A stretch of 7,099 bases of DNA from Tardiphaga sp. (GTDB taxonomy: Bacteria > Pseudomonadota > Alphaproteobacteria > Rhizobiales > Xanthobacteraceae), in contig JAQGJF010000663.1 of the NCBI GenBank assembly GCA_028290765.1, forward strand, positions 1-7,099. The letters are read 5' to 3'. Shown piece by piece: positions 1 to 5,378 of the stretch; positions within the stretch are counted from its first letter, which is position 1; every line of letters begins with the position of its first letter. The translations under genes and the position numbers were made by a program. Below the pieces are notes generated by a model. That model was not told the origin of the DNA. It was given only the letters and a program-made list of their open reading frames with translations, and did not search any database.

Positions 1-1
1 G

Positions 2-643
2 GCGCGCCTCGCCATGCTGCAATCGACCCGGATGACGCCCGCCGCCGTATCCGCACCGGCGCTGCTGTCGATGCTGGGCTTGAGTGCGAGCGTCGCGCGC
101 ATCGCGGTGACGTTGATCGCCGGCGGAGCGCTGTTGATTTTCGCGTTTTCGGATCGCCGGTTCCGGCAGTCTTACGGGCAGATCGCCGCCGGGTTGGCGG
201 TGGGGCTGCTGGTGACCGCGGGCTGGCTCACCACCGGCTGGCTCGGCGCCGACGAATTCAATCCGATTCCGGTGAGTTCGCTGACCTTCGTCTCGCCGGT
301 CGCCGACACGCTGCAATACGCCATGCTCTCGACCGGACTGACGCTGAACTTCGGCATCGCGGTGGTGAGCGGCGTACTCACCGGCAGCGTGCTCACGGCG
401 GTGTTGACCGGGCGCTTTCATCTCGAGGGCTACAATTCCGCCAACCACATGCTGCGCTCGATTTCCGGCGCGGCATTGATGGGGATCGGCGGCGCGATGG
501 CCTATGGCTGTTCGATCGGGCAGGGACTGACCGGGCTTTCGACCCTGGCCATGCCGTCACTCATCGCGGCGATTGGCATCGTGGCGGGCGCCGCCGCCGG
601 CATTCGCGGCGTGGTCCGCATTCCCGCGCTGGCCGCGCGATAG
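2..643 (+). CDS. YeeE/YedE-family sulfur transporter, C-terminal part (5' end outside window)
   Basis: The frame is open to the left edge of the window, so this is the C-terminal part of a longer gene; the ATG at 14 is probably internal. Lined up by eye with the complete paralogue at 1199-2308, residues counted from that ATG match from about residue 173 of the paralogue, so about 145 residues are missing. The protein is very hydrophobic with several membrane segments. It carries the shared stretch SGAALMGIGGAMAYGCSIGQ; its cysteine (residue 166 from the ATG at 14) corresponds to C311 of the paralogue. In the family (PF04143; the structurally characterised thiosulfate importer is YeeE/TsuA) conserved cysteines line the thiosulfate path. 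Import of thiosulfate or another sulfur species is inferred. A dsrE-like gene follows 95 bp downstream on the same strand. The family call is firm; the substrate is open. Confidence 0.85.
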   Translation, partial: ARLAMLQSTRMTPAAVSAPALLSMLGLSASVARIAVTLIAGGALLIFAFSDRRFRQSYGQIAAGLAVGLLVTAGWLTTGWLGADEFNPIPVSSLTFVSPVADTLQYAMLSTGLTLNFGIAVVSGVLTGSVLTAVLTGRFHLEGYNSANHMLRSISGAALMGIGGAMAYGCSIGQGLTGLSTLAMPSLIAAIGIVAGAAAGIRGVVRIPALAAR

Positions 644-651
644 AATCTCCT

Positions 652-668
652 GCCATCGTTGCGATGGC
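652..668 (+). terminator. Short hairpin after the yeeE fragment
   Basis: GCCATCG (652-658) and CGATGGC (662-668) form a perfect 7-bp stem with a TTG loop, starting 8 bp after the stop codon at 641-643. No T-run follows, so it is at best a weak or Rho-assisted terminator, or an mRNA-stabilising stem between the two plus-strand genes. Confidence 0.3.
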
Positions 669-680
669 CACGCGTGACAA

Positions 681-714
681 TTGCTAAGCCTGAGCGCGAG
701 CCGCTATACAGCGG
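681..714 (+). promoter_or_regulatory. Possible promoter and hairpin ahead of the dsrE-like gene
   Basis: TTGCTA (681-686) and TATACA (705-710) each match 4 of 6 sigma-70 consensus bases and lie 18 bp apart. The -10-like box sits inside a small hairpin, CCGCT-ATAC-AGCGG (701-714). The Shine-Dalgarno AAGGAG follows at 725-730. Start-site mapping is lacking, so the gene may instead be read from the upstream yeeE gene. The rest of the 95-bp gap (644-738) shows only the short hairpin at 652-668. Confidence 0.25.
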
Positions 715-738
715 TTCGTCCCTGAAGGAGAGTTTTAG

Positions 739-1191
739 ATGCGCTCATGGTGCAATGCGATTGTCGCGACGCTGGTGCTGGCCTTGACGTCCGCCCCAGC
801 TTTTGCACTCGATTCCAAGGAACATCGGGTTTCGATTCAGATCGATCAGAACGATCCGGAGGTCATGAATCTGGTTCTGAACAACGCCAACAACATCATG
901 GAGCAGTACAAATCCAGGGGTGAGACGGCTCAGATCGAAATCGTTGCCTATGGTCCGGGATTGCACATGCTGCGGGCCGATACCTCGCCGGTAAAGGACA
1001 GGATCAAGCAGGCCGTCGACACCTCCTTTCCCTCCACGATCAAATTCTCCGCCTGCAACAATACCAAGCAGGGCATGGAGAAGCGCGAAGGCAAGGCCAT
1101 CAGCATTATCTCCGAGTCCGAGCTGGTGCCTTCGGGTGCGGTGCGGCTGGTCGAACTGCAGGAACAGGGCTGGCAGTATCTGCGGCCCTGA
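739..1191 (+). CDS. Exported DsrE-like protein (possible periplasmic sulfur carrier)
   Basis: A 150-residue protein whose start is set by AAGGAG (725-730), 8 bp before the ATG. Residues 1-23 look like a Sec signal peptide: R2, a hydrophobic stretch at about 6-20, and AFA before a likely cleavage site at residue 23/24. The mature part has the alternating beta/alpha pattern of the DsrE/DsrF-like fold: HRVSIQI strand, the PEVMNLVLNNANNIMEQY helix, the QIEIVAYGPGLHML strand and loop, and IKFSACNNT with C106. C106 is the only cysteine left after processing and sits where family members carry the sulfur-binding cysteine. Known DsrE/TusD proteins bind persulfide sulfur in the cytoplasm, so an exported copy suggests a periplasmic role; that is inference. 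It lies between two YeeE-type transporter genes, which fits sulfur delivery to a transporter. The exact function is unknown. Confidence 0.8.
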   Translation: MRSWCNAIVATLVLALTSAPAFALDSKEHRVSIQIDQNDPEVMNLVLNNANNIMEQYKSRGETAQIEIVAYGPGLHMLRADTSPVKDRIKQAVDTSFPSTIKFSACNNTKQGMEKREGKAISIISESELVPSGAVRLVELQEQGWQYLRP

Positions 1192-1215
1192 CCGGCCGCT
1201 ATTTCGACGGCCGGT
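1191..1215. terminator. Inverted repeat between convergent dsrE-like gene and soxT
   Basis: ACCGGCCG (1191-1198) and CGGCCGGT (1208-1215) form a perfect 8-bp GC-rich stem with a 9-nt loop. It overlaps the last base of the dsrE-like stop codon and holds the soxT stop codon (1199-1201, minus strand) in the loop. Only 7 bp separate the two stop codons, so this stem is the likely bidirectional end point for both transcripts. No T-run is present on either side, so intrinsic termination would be weak. Confidence 0.4.
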
Positions 1216-2308
1216 ATCTGCTTACGAGGTTGTTCCAGCCGCGCGCGATGATGTCGCGCGGCGAGCCGTCGACCAGGATGGCGATCCCCAGCCGCGCGCC
1301 GAGCACCATGCCGCCGACCGCGAACGGCCACGACAGCGCCAGCATCGAGCCGGCGGTAAGGCCCTGGCCGATGGTGCAGCCGCCGGCCAGAATGCCGCCG
1401 ACACCCATCAAGGCCGCGCCGGAGAGGTGGCGGCGCATCTCATGGTCGTCGTCGAAGGCTTCCCATCGCAGTTCAGCGGCGTGCGTTGCGGCGAGGCACG
1501 ACCCCGCCATCACGCCGAAGACGCTGCCGACACCGAAATCCGCAAAGTTGGCGACATTCAGCAGGCCTGCGAAAAACGCTTTTCCGATCGTGGAGACGAA
1601 CGTCAGGCTTTGCGGTCGCACCGGCGCGACGAAATCGTCGCTGAGATAGATCGTCACCGCCCAGCCCGCAATGACGGCGAGGCCGAGCATGATTCCCGCC
1701 GACAGCAATCGCGGCGCGCGCCGCAGCCGCCGATCTCCGAGCGCCAGCCAGCATAGGCCCGTGCCGGCCACCGCGGCGAGTGCGGCACGGACGTCGAGGC
1801 CGATGGCATGGGACGAGAGCGATGCGAGATCCGAGCCGATGCCGTCCGGCATCGTGATCGACACGCGCTCCAGCACCCCGATGCGAAAGTCGGAAAAGAT
1901 GCCGCGCAGCGTCGCATAGGCGGCAGCACCCAGCACCAGCACGACGACCAGGCTGCGCAGGTCGCCGGCGCCAAGCCGGACCAGCGAGCCGAACCCGCAG
2001 GTGCCGACCAGCGCCATGCCGATCCCGAACATCACGCTGCCGATCAGGATCGAAACCACCGGCAGCGCCGCCGAGGCGTAGCTGGTCTGGTCGGGGTGGA
2101 GGAAGCCGCCGATGATCAGCGCCTGCGTGCCGAGAATGGCGATGCCGAGCGCCAGCGCGAAAACCCGGAGCCGGCGGCTGTCACCGCCGATCAGCGCATC
2201 CTCGATCGCACCGAATGAGCACAGCCGCGCCCGACGCACGGCGAAGCCGGCGGCGGCGCCGATGGCGAAGCCGCACACAGCCGGCATCCAGGCAGACAGG
2301 CCCTGCAT
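1199..2308 (-). CDS. soxT: SoxT: YeeE/YedE-family membrane transporter
   Basis: A complete 369-residue integral membrane protein with many hydrophobic segments. AGAGAGGAAA upstream (AGGA at 2316-2313) supports the start at 2308. Three cysteines sit in the family's conserved positions: C30 (RARLCSFGAI), C104 (GTCGFGS) and C311 (GGCTIGQG). YeeE/TsuA uses three such cysteines to pass thiosulfate through the membrane. It is the last gene of the minus-strand group, 65 bp after soxR, matching the soxT-soxR-soxS neighbourhood of Paracoccus. Work I recall on SoxT of Hyphomicrobium assigns one SoxT to sulfur import and another to signalling with a SoxR-type repressor; the position next to soxR favours the signalling role here, as inference. 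The second half resembles the partial transporter at 2-643 (both have SLTFVS and SGAALMG.GG), so the two are paralogues. Confidence 0.88.
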   Translation of the reverse strand: MQGLSAWMPAVCGFAIGAAAGFAVRRARLCSFGAIEDALIGGDSRRLRVFALALGIAILGTQALIIGGFLHPDQTSYASAALPVVSILIGSVMFGIGMALVGTCGFGSLVRLGAGDLRSLVVVLVLGAAAYATLRGIFSDFRIGVLERVSITMPDGIGSDLASLSSHAIGLDVRAALAAVAGTGLCWLALGDRRLRRAPRLLSAGIMLGLAVIAGWAVTIYLSDDFVAPVRPQSLTFVSTIGKAFFAGLLNVANFADFGVGSVFGVMAGSCLAATHAAELRWEAFDDDHEMRRHLSGAALMGVGGILAGGCTIGQGLTAGSMLALSWPFAVGGMVLGARLGIAILVDGSPRDIIARGWNNLVSRYRPSK

Positions 2309-2373
2309 GGTTTCCTCTCTCGCGCGAAGCCGGCCTTACGGGCCGCTCCGGCGTCGTCCGCCGTGCGGCAGAC
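2309..2373. other. Intergenic spacer between soxR and soxT
   Basis: This 65-bp spacer holds the soxT ribosome-binding site and a small hairpin, CGGCC-TTACG-GGCCG (2331-2345). No T-run or clear promoter was seen, so soxT is probably transcribed with soxR. The hairpin could lower read-through into soxT or protect the mRNA end. Confidence 0.35.
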
Positions 2374-2742
2374 TTATTTCTTTTCGGGCGGCGCGCAGAA
2401 GATGTCGTACACCACCGAAATCACCCGGCGGACGTCCTCGTTGGCGAGGCTGTAATAGATGGTCTTGCCGTCGCGCCTGGTATCGACCATGCCGTCGTAA
2501 CGCAGCCGCGCCAATTGCTGCGAAACCGCCGACTGCCGCAGCGAGAGAATGTTCTCGAGCTCGGTCACCGATCGTTCGCGTTCGGCGAGCAGGCACAGCA
2601 GCAGCAGGCGGTTTTCGTGCGACAGGGCTTTGAGGAAATTGCTGGCCTTGCGCGCTTTGCGCATCAATTGATCGAGCTCGGGCGAGTATTCCGCGCCGTC
2701 GCGAAGCTCGGTTTCCAGGTCGGAGGGCAGGATCGAATTCAT
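2374..2742 (-). CDS. soxR: SoxR: ArsR-family repressor of sox genes (probable persulfide sensor)
   Basis: A 122-residue cytoplasmic winged-helix regulator of ArsR/SmtB size. Residues about 36-56 (NFLKALSHENRLLLLCLLAE) are the typical ArsR opening, 58-82 (SVTELENILSLRQSAVSQQLARLRY) the helix-turn-helix, and 88-99 (TRRDGKTIYYSL) the wing. The metal-binding CxC motif of metal sensors is absent. Its only cysteines are C50 and C116, 66 residues apart, the same spacing as C41 and C107 of SqrR, which form a tetrasulfide bridge with reactive sulfur and release DNA. Repression relieved by per- or polysulfide is therefore inferred. The gene starts 5 bp after the soxS stop and lacks a strong Shine-Dalgarno, so translation may be coupled to soxS. 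Likely targets are the soxA/soxY divergent region and possibly the soxS leader. Confidence 0.88.
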   Translation of the reverse strand: MNSILPSDLETELRDGAEYSPELDQLMRKARKASNFLKALSHENRLLLLCLLAERERSVTELENILSLRQSAVSQQLARLRYDGMVDTRRDGKTIYYSLANEDVRRVISVVYDIFCAPPEKK

Positions 2743-2747
2743 GGCGG

Positions 2748-3140
2748 TCAGCTTTTGGGTTGCAGCGGCGTTTCGAGTTTAGCGGCGAGCGAGTCCAGCA
2801 GTCCCCAAAAACTGTCGTCGCTGATATAGCCGGTGATGCGTCCGATCTCCTTGCCGTTGTCCACCACCACGAAAGTCGGCGTGTAACGGACCGGCGAGGC
2901 GAGGGTGACGCCGGCATTACCCTGCTGGCCGATATCGATCCGGCGCAGCGGTAGCACCTTGGCTTCGGCGGTTTTGTCATAGACCGGCGCGACGTCGCGA
3001 TTCCAGCGCGCGCAATAGACGCAGCCGCCCTGTTCGAACATCACGACTTCGGAGGCCTGCGCGACGGCGCCAGCCAGAAAGCCGACGGTCAACGCCGCCA
3101 GCGCCAGCAAGAACCGGGTTCGAAAAGGTTTCACCGACAT
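2748..3140 (-). CDS. soxS: SoxS: periplasmic thioredoxin-like protein
   Basis: A 130-residue protein taking ATG at 3140 as start (GGAG at 3149-3146, spacer 5). An in-frame GTG at 3146 overlaps that ribosome site and is less likely. Residues 1-29 look like a signal peptide (R8, R10, hydrophobic core, AQA before residue 30). The mature part is a small thioredoxin fold: strand EVVMFEQ, active site C40-V-Y-C43 in the context GGCVYCARW, and the cis-proline loop YTP (P88). SoxS of Paracoccus is a periplasmic thiol-disulfide protein that restores the SoxY carrier cysteine to its reactive form, taking electrons from the membrane protein SoxV. No soxV is in the window, so its electron donor must lie elsewhere. 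It follows soxX by 62 bp and precedes soxR by 5 bp. A generic periplasmic thioredoxin is the alternative, but the context favours SoxS. Confidence 0.85.
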   Translation of the reverse strand: MSVKPFRTRFLLALAALTVGFLAGAVAQASEVVMFEQGGCVYCARWNRDVAPVYDKTAEAKVLPLRRIDIGQQGNAGVTLASPVRYTPTFVVVDNGKEIGRITGYISDDSFWGLLDSLAAKLETPLQPKS

Positions 3141-3202
3141 GTCCACTCCATATCATGCATTGGCGGGCCCAACACAGAAACTCTTCCACAAGGGCGCCAG
3201 GC
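3141..3202. other. Intergenic spacer between soxX and soxS
   Basis: A 62-bp gap. On the minus strand it contains CAATGCATGATATG just before the soxS ribosome site. The 8-mer ATGATATG (3156-3149) recurs upstream of soxY (4734-4741, plus strand), in both cases preceded by CAAT. It could be a repressor site, or chance. No terminator-like stem with a T-run was seen. Confidence 0.3.
3146..3149 (-). promoter_or_regulatory. Ribosome-binding site that fixes the soxS start
   Basis: On the minus strand GGAG (3149-3146) lies 5 nt before ATG (3140-3138) and shares a base with a competing GTG (3146-3144). The overlap argues for ATG 3140 as the true start. Confidence 0.55.
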
Positions 3203-3826
3203 TCATTTGTTGACCGGCGACTCCGGATCCAGCAGGAACGCCACCAGATCGGTGATCTGCTTTTCCGATAAAACTTTGTTGGCGCCGAAGCGCGGCATGT
3301 TGGAGCAGGCGAACACAGCCTGGGAATCATAGATCTTGGTGAAGGCGGCCTTGACGGCGTCGGGCGAAAAATTGCGATCCTTGCCATAGGCGGTGAGGCT
3401 CGGGCCGAGCGTGCCGTAGCTGAGCTCCTTCTTTTCCATCTGATGGCAGGCGTAGCAATTGCCGCCGGCGACGGTGCTGGCGTCATCCGAGAACTGCCCG
3501 CCACGGCCGTTGTTGGCGATCTTGGCGCCTTCTTTCCAGTCGCCCAGCATCTTGCCGTCGGCCGGATACACCACCTTTGCCAGTTCGCGGGCGACGATCT
3601 TGTCGGCTTCGCCCGAAGGCGCGTTGTTGCGGGTGTCGTTGCAGATCTTCAGCGTCTCGTCGGGCTCGATCCGCGCCTGCCATTCCGGCGGCGCCTTGCC
3701 GAACGTCGCTTTCAGATAGGCCTCGACCTTGGCGGGGTCCGCGGATTTTGATGCGGTCTGCGCCGATGCGGCGCAGGGCAGGGCGGTAACGAGGATCAGC
3801 GCGGCAATTCTGAAAATGTTTTTCAT
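3203..3826 (-). CDS. soxX: SoxX: cytochrome c subunit of SoxXA
   Basis: A 207-residue c-type cytochrome. The start at 3826 is chosen because GAGGAG (3838-3833) lies 6 nt upstream and the protein then opens with a normal Sec signal peptide (MKNIFRIAALILVTALPCAASA, cleavage near 22/23); the frame extends upstream to 3868 but that part lacks such features. Heme is bound by C124-Y-A-C127-H128, with M177 in NMPRFG as the likely distal ligand. SoxX pairs with SoxA to couple thiosulfate to SoxY in the periplasm and passes the electrons on. The region before the heme motif is long (about 100 mature residues) and contains C62, with another spare cysteine at C174. This fits the longer SoxX of Starkeya-type SoxXA complexes, as I recall them. 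It starts 10 bp after soxA, with the ribosome site overlapping the soxA stop codon. Confidence 0.92.
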   Translation of the reverse strand: MKNIFRIAALILVTALPCAASAQTASKSADPAKVEAYLKATFGKAPPEWQARIEPDETLKICNDTRNNAPSGEADKIVARELAKVVYPADGKMLGDWKEGAKIANNGRGGQFSDDASTVAGGNCYACHQMEKKELSYGTLGPSLTAYGKDRNFSPDAVKAAFTKIYDSQAVFACSNMPRFGANKVLSEKQITDLVAFLLDPESPVNK

Positions 3827-3832
3827 GACGCG

Positions 3833-3838
3833 CTCCTC
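3833..3838 (-). promoter_or_regulatory. Ribosome-binding site of soxX overlapping the soxA stop
   Basis: The minus strand reads TGAGGAG: the soxA stop codon TGA (3839-3837) shares bases with the Shine-Dalgarno GAGGAG (3838-3833), 6 nt before the soxX ATG (3826-3824). This suggests coupled translation of the two cytochrome subunits and decides the soxX start. Confidence 0.7.
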
Positions 3839-4652
3839 AACGCTTGATCGACGGCACGGCGAGTTCACCGCCGTTGGCCTGTTTGTTGAGAAAAACCGTC
3901 AGCGCCGTGATGACGTCGGAGCCATATTCCGGCACCGGCCAGCGTTGCTGACGAAAACAATCCCACAGCCGATGCTGCATGGTGCGCAGCGCGCCCTGTG
4001 ACACGCGATAGGTCGGCCAGGCGGCCATCGTCTCCTGCGCGTCCTTGCCGGGTTTTGCGAGGTCGGGCAGTGCCTGCAGCCGGATCCGCTTGCCTGCTTC
4101 GCCGTGACAAGTGGCGCAGGCAAAATCCATCACCCCGCCGCGCCGGTAGAACAACGCTTCACCGACGGCGGCCATTTCCTGCTCTTTCGGATGGCCGAGC
4201 TGGACCTCGATTTTCATGCCGTTGGATTTATTGGCGATGAACGCGACCAGGTCTTCCATGTCGGAGGCGCGGCCGGGTCCGGAAAACCGCCGGGCGACGA
4301 CGTCCTTGGTGTCGAGCCCCTGAACGTTCTGCATGCACCACAATAGCCGCTGCTCCAGATCCATGACGCGGTCTGCATCGGCGAAATAGCGCGGCAGTTT
4401 GGCGTAGGCGCCCTCGAGCTTGCCGGCGCCGAGGCCGAGGTCGCAGCCCTCGAGCGAGACATTTTTAGCGCCGCGTTTTTCGGACCACAGAACTTCGCCG
4501 CGATCGACCGCGAGAAAGCCCGGATTGGACATCGGGTCGGAGATCATGGCGCGGTAGCGCTCGATTTCCTTCTCGGAGGCGTCCTGGGCGAACGCCGTCG
4601 TGCTCAGCGCGCAGAACAGCACAAAGGCGATTTTCCACCGGTTCCGGGTCAT
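3837..4652 (-). CDS. soxA: SoxA: monoheme cytochrome subunit of SoxXA
   Basis: A 271-residue periplasmic cytochrome with a Sec signal peptide (about residues 1-22, AFA before QDAS). One heme site is present: C179-A-T-C182-H183. C232, in [15 protein letters not shown], occupies the place of the conserved cysteine that is persulfidated, ligates the heme and is part of the active site in SoxA. The N-terminal heme of diheme SoxA (Paracoccus, Rhodovulum) is missing: no CxxCH occurs there, only single cysteines C70 (LEGCDLG) and C106 (LLWCMQN), which probably form a disulfide as in monoheme SoxA. SoxA with SoxX joins thiosulfate to the SoxY tail cysteine. The gene is first in the minus-strand group; GAGGGAG (4669-4663) lies 10 nt before the ATG, a rather long spacing. 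Confidence 0.93.
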   Translation of the reverse strand: MTRNRWKIAFVLFCALSTTAFAQDASEKEIERYRAMISDPMSNPGFLAVDRGEVLWSEKRGAKNVSLEGCDLGLGAGKLEGAYAKLPRYFADADRVMDLEQRLLWCMQNVQGLDTKDVVARRFSGPGRASDMEDLVAFIANKSNGMKIEVQLGHPKEQEMAAVGEALFYRRGGVMDFACATCHGEAGKRIRLQALPDLAKPGKDAQETMAAWPTYRVSQGALRTMQHRLWDCFRQQRWPVPEYGSDVITALTVFLNKQANGGELAVPSIKR

Positions 4653-4729
4653 TTTTATCCGTCTCCCTCACCCGAAGTGGGTATTTTTATCCGGACCAGA
4701 ATACCGGTCTTTACATTCAAGAAAAACAA

Positions 4730-4735
4730 TATAAT
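4730..4735 (+). promoter_or_regulatory. Candidate -10 box for soxYZB
   Basis: TATAAT, identical to the sigma-70 -10 consensus, lies 95 bp before the soxY ATG. It overlaps the ATAT-N4-ATAT repeat (4729-4740), so a repressor bound there would block it. The lack of a well-spaced -35 box lowers confidence. Confidence 0.35.
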
Positions 4736-4817
4736 GATATGTCCAAGATCATGGTAGATCAGACTTGGCATCGTCAAGCGATACTATCGGCAAGGGATGG
4801 CATAAAGAACTCCCTTC

Positions 4818-4824
4818 GGAGGAG
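4818..4824 (+). promoter_or_regulatory. Ribosome-binding site of soxY
   Basis: GGAGGAG lies 6 nt before ATG 4831. It rules out the in-frame ATG at 4825, which directly abuts it, and the upstream in-frame ATG at 4765. Confidence 0.75.
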
Positions 4825-4830
4825 ATGTGG

Positions 4831-5295
4831 ATGAATCGCAATTCGGTTGAAACGACCCGGCGCGAGGCGCTGGCGCTGGGCGGCATCGCCGCGCTGGCCG
4901 CGTTTCTGGCGCCGCGAATGGCTGTGGCGGACGAGGCGAGCGTCGCCGCCGAGATCAAGAAACTGTACGGCGACAAGAAATTCGACAGCAGCAAGATCAA
5001 GCTCGATGTGCCGGAGATCGCCGAGAACGGCCTTGTGGTGCCGGTCAATGTCGAGGTCGAAAGCCCGATGACCGACGCCGACTACGTCAAGACGGTGCAT
5101 GTGTTCGCCGACGGCAATCCGCAGCCCGGCGTCGTCTCCTACCGCTTCACGCCGGCCTGCGGCAAGGCGGCAGCCTCGACGCGGATGCGGCTGGCGCAGA
5201 CCCAGAACATCGTCTGCATCGCCGAGATGAGTGACGGCAAACTCTACATGGCGAAGAGCAATGTGAAGGTCACCATCGGCGGCTGCGGCGGCTAG
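4831..5295 (+). CDS. soxY: SoxY: sulfur-carrier subunit of SoxYZ
   Basis: A 154-residue protein with a Tat signal peptide: TTRREALAL (R10, R11) followed by a hydrophobic stretch to about residue 34, exporting the folded SoxYZ pair. The C-terminus is GGCGG, the swinging arm whose C152 carries the thiosulfate, polysulfane and sulfonate intermediates between SoxXA, SoxB and SoxCD in the periplasm. Two further cysteines, C110 and C129, lie in the immunoglobulin-like core and could pair. The length and the exact GGCGG end match the family. First gene of the soxYZB unit; its stop codon (5293-5295) shares its last base with a 49-bp palindrome, and soxZ starts 83 bp downstream. Confidence 0.96.
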   Translation: MNRNSVETTRREALALGGIAALAAFLAPRMAVADEASVAAEIKKLYGDKKFDSSKIKLDVPEIAENGLVVPVNVEVESPMTDADYVKTVHVFADGNPQPGVVSYRFTPACGKAAASTRMRLAQTQNIVCIAEMSDGKLYMAKSNVKVTIGGCGG

Positions 5296-5343
5296 AGCAT
5301 GATCCGGAAAAGTGGACACCGGTTTTCCGAAAAGATCATGCTC
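5295..5343. repeat. Palindromic intergenic repeat between soxY and soxZ
   Basis: GAGCATGATC (5295-5304) and GATCATGCTC (5334-5343) form a perfect 10-bp outer stem. Directly inside, CGGAAAA (5305-5311) pairs with TTTTCCG (5323-5329), leaving an AAAA bulge (5330-5333) and an 11-nt loop. I recognise this as a short palindrome common between genes in Bradyrhizobium and Rhodopseudomonas (from memory). In a polycistronic mRNA it may set RNA stability and the relative amounts of SoxY and SoxZ. No T-run follows, so it is not a typical terminator. The remainder of the gap holds the soxZ ribosome site AAGGA (5366-5370). Confidence 0.85.
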
Positions 5344-5378
5344 AAACAATAGACCACATTCAGGCAAGGAATTTTCAG

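Larger units (their letters stand above)
4653..4830. promoter_or_regulatory. Divergent control region between soxA and soxY
   Basis: This 178-bp gap must drive soxA leftward and soxY rightward. Its middle (about 4679-4742) is clearly AT-rich in an otherwise GC-rich window. On the plus strand TATAAT (4730-4735) is a perfect -10 box; the best -35-like match, TTTACA (4710-4715), is only 14 bp away, so spacing is poor and activation or another sigma factor may be involved. Inverted repeats that could bind a repressor are GACC-N8-GGTC (4694-4709), ATAT-N4-ATAT (4729-4740) and CCAAG-N16-CTTGG (4743-4768). SoxR is the obvious candidate ligand, which is inference. No good leftward promoter could be picked by eye. 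Confidence 0.6.

Noticed and set aside
1136..2218. Several long plus-strand open frames opposite soxT
   Set aside because: They are antisense to a membrane protein with family motifs and have Arg/Pro-rich low-complexity composition typical of shadows.
2336..2980. 214-residue minus-strand open frame overlapping soxR and soxS
   Set aside because: It is another frame across two well-recognised genes, is rich in Arg/Ala/Pro as expected of a GC-rich shadow frame, and shows no domain.
3770..3776. Possible lipobox cysteine in SoxX (C18 in TALPCAAS)
   Set aside because: Proline precedes the cysteine, which does not fit the lipobox, and a normal signal-peptidase I site follows (ASA/QT).
3827..3868. 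Fourteen-residue upstream extension of SoxX
   Set aside because: It would overlap the end of soxA and place polar and charged residues before the signal peptide; the strong GAGGAG points to the ATG at 3826.
4765..4830. Longer N-terminus for SoxY from ATG 4765 or ATG 4825
   Set aside because: GGAGGAG at 4818-4824 is correctly spaced only for ATG 4831, and the Tat signal peptide then starts at a normal place.
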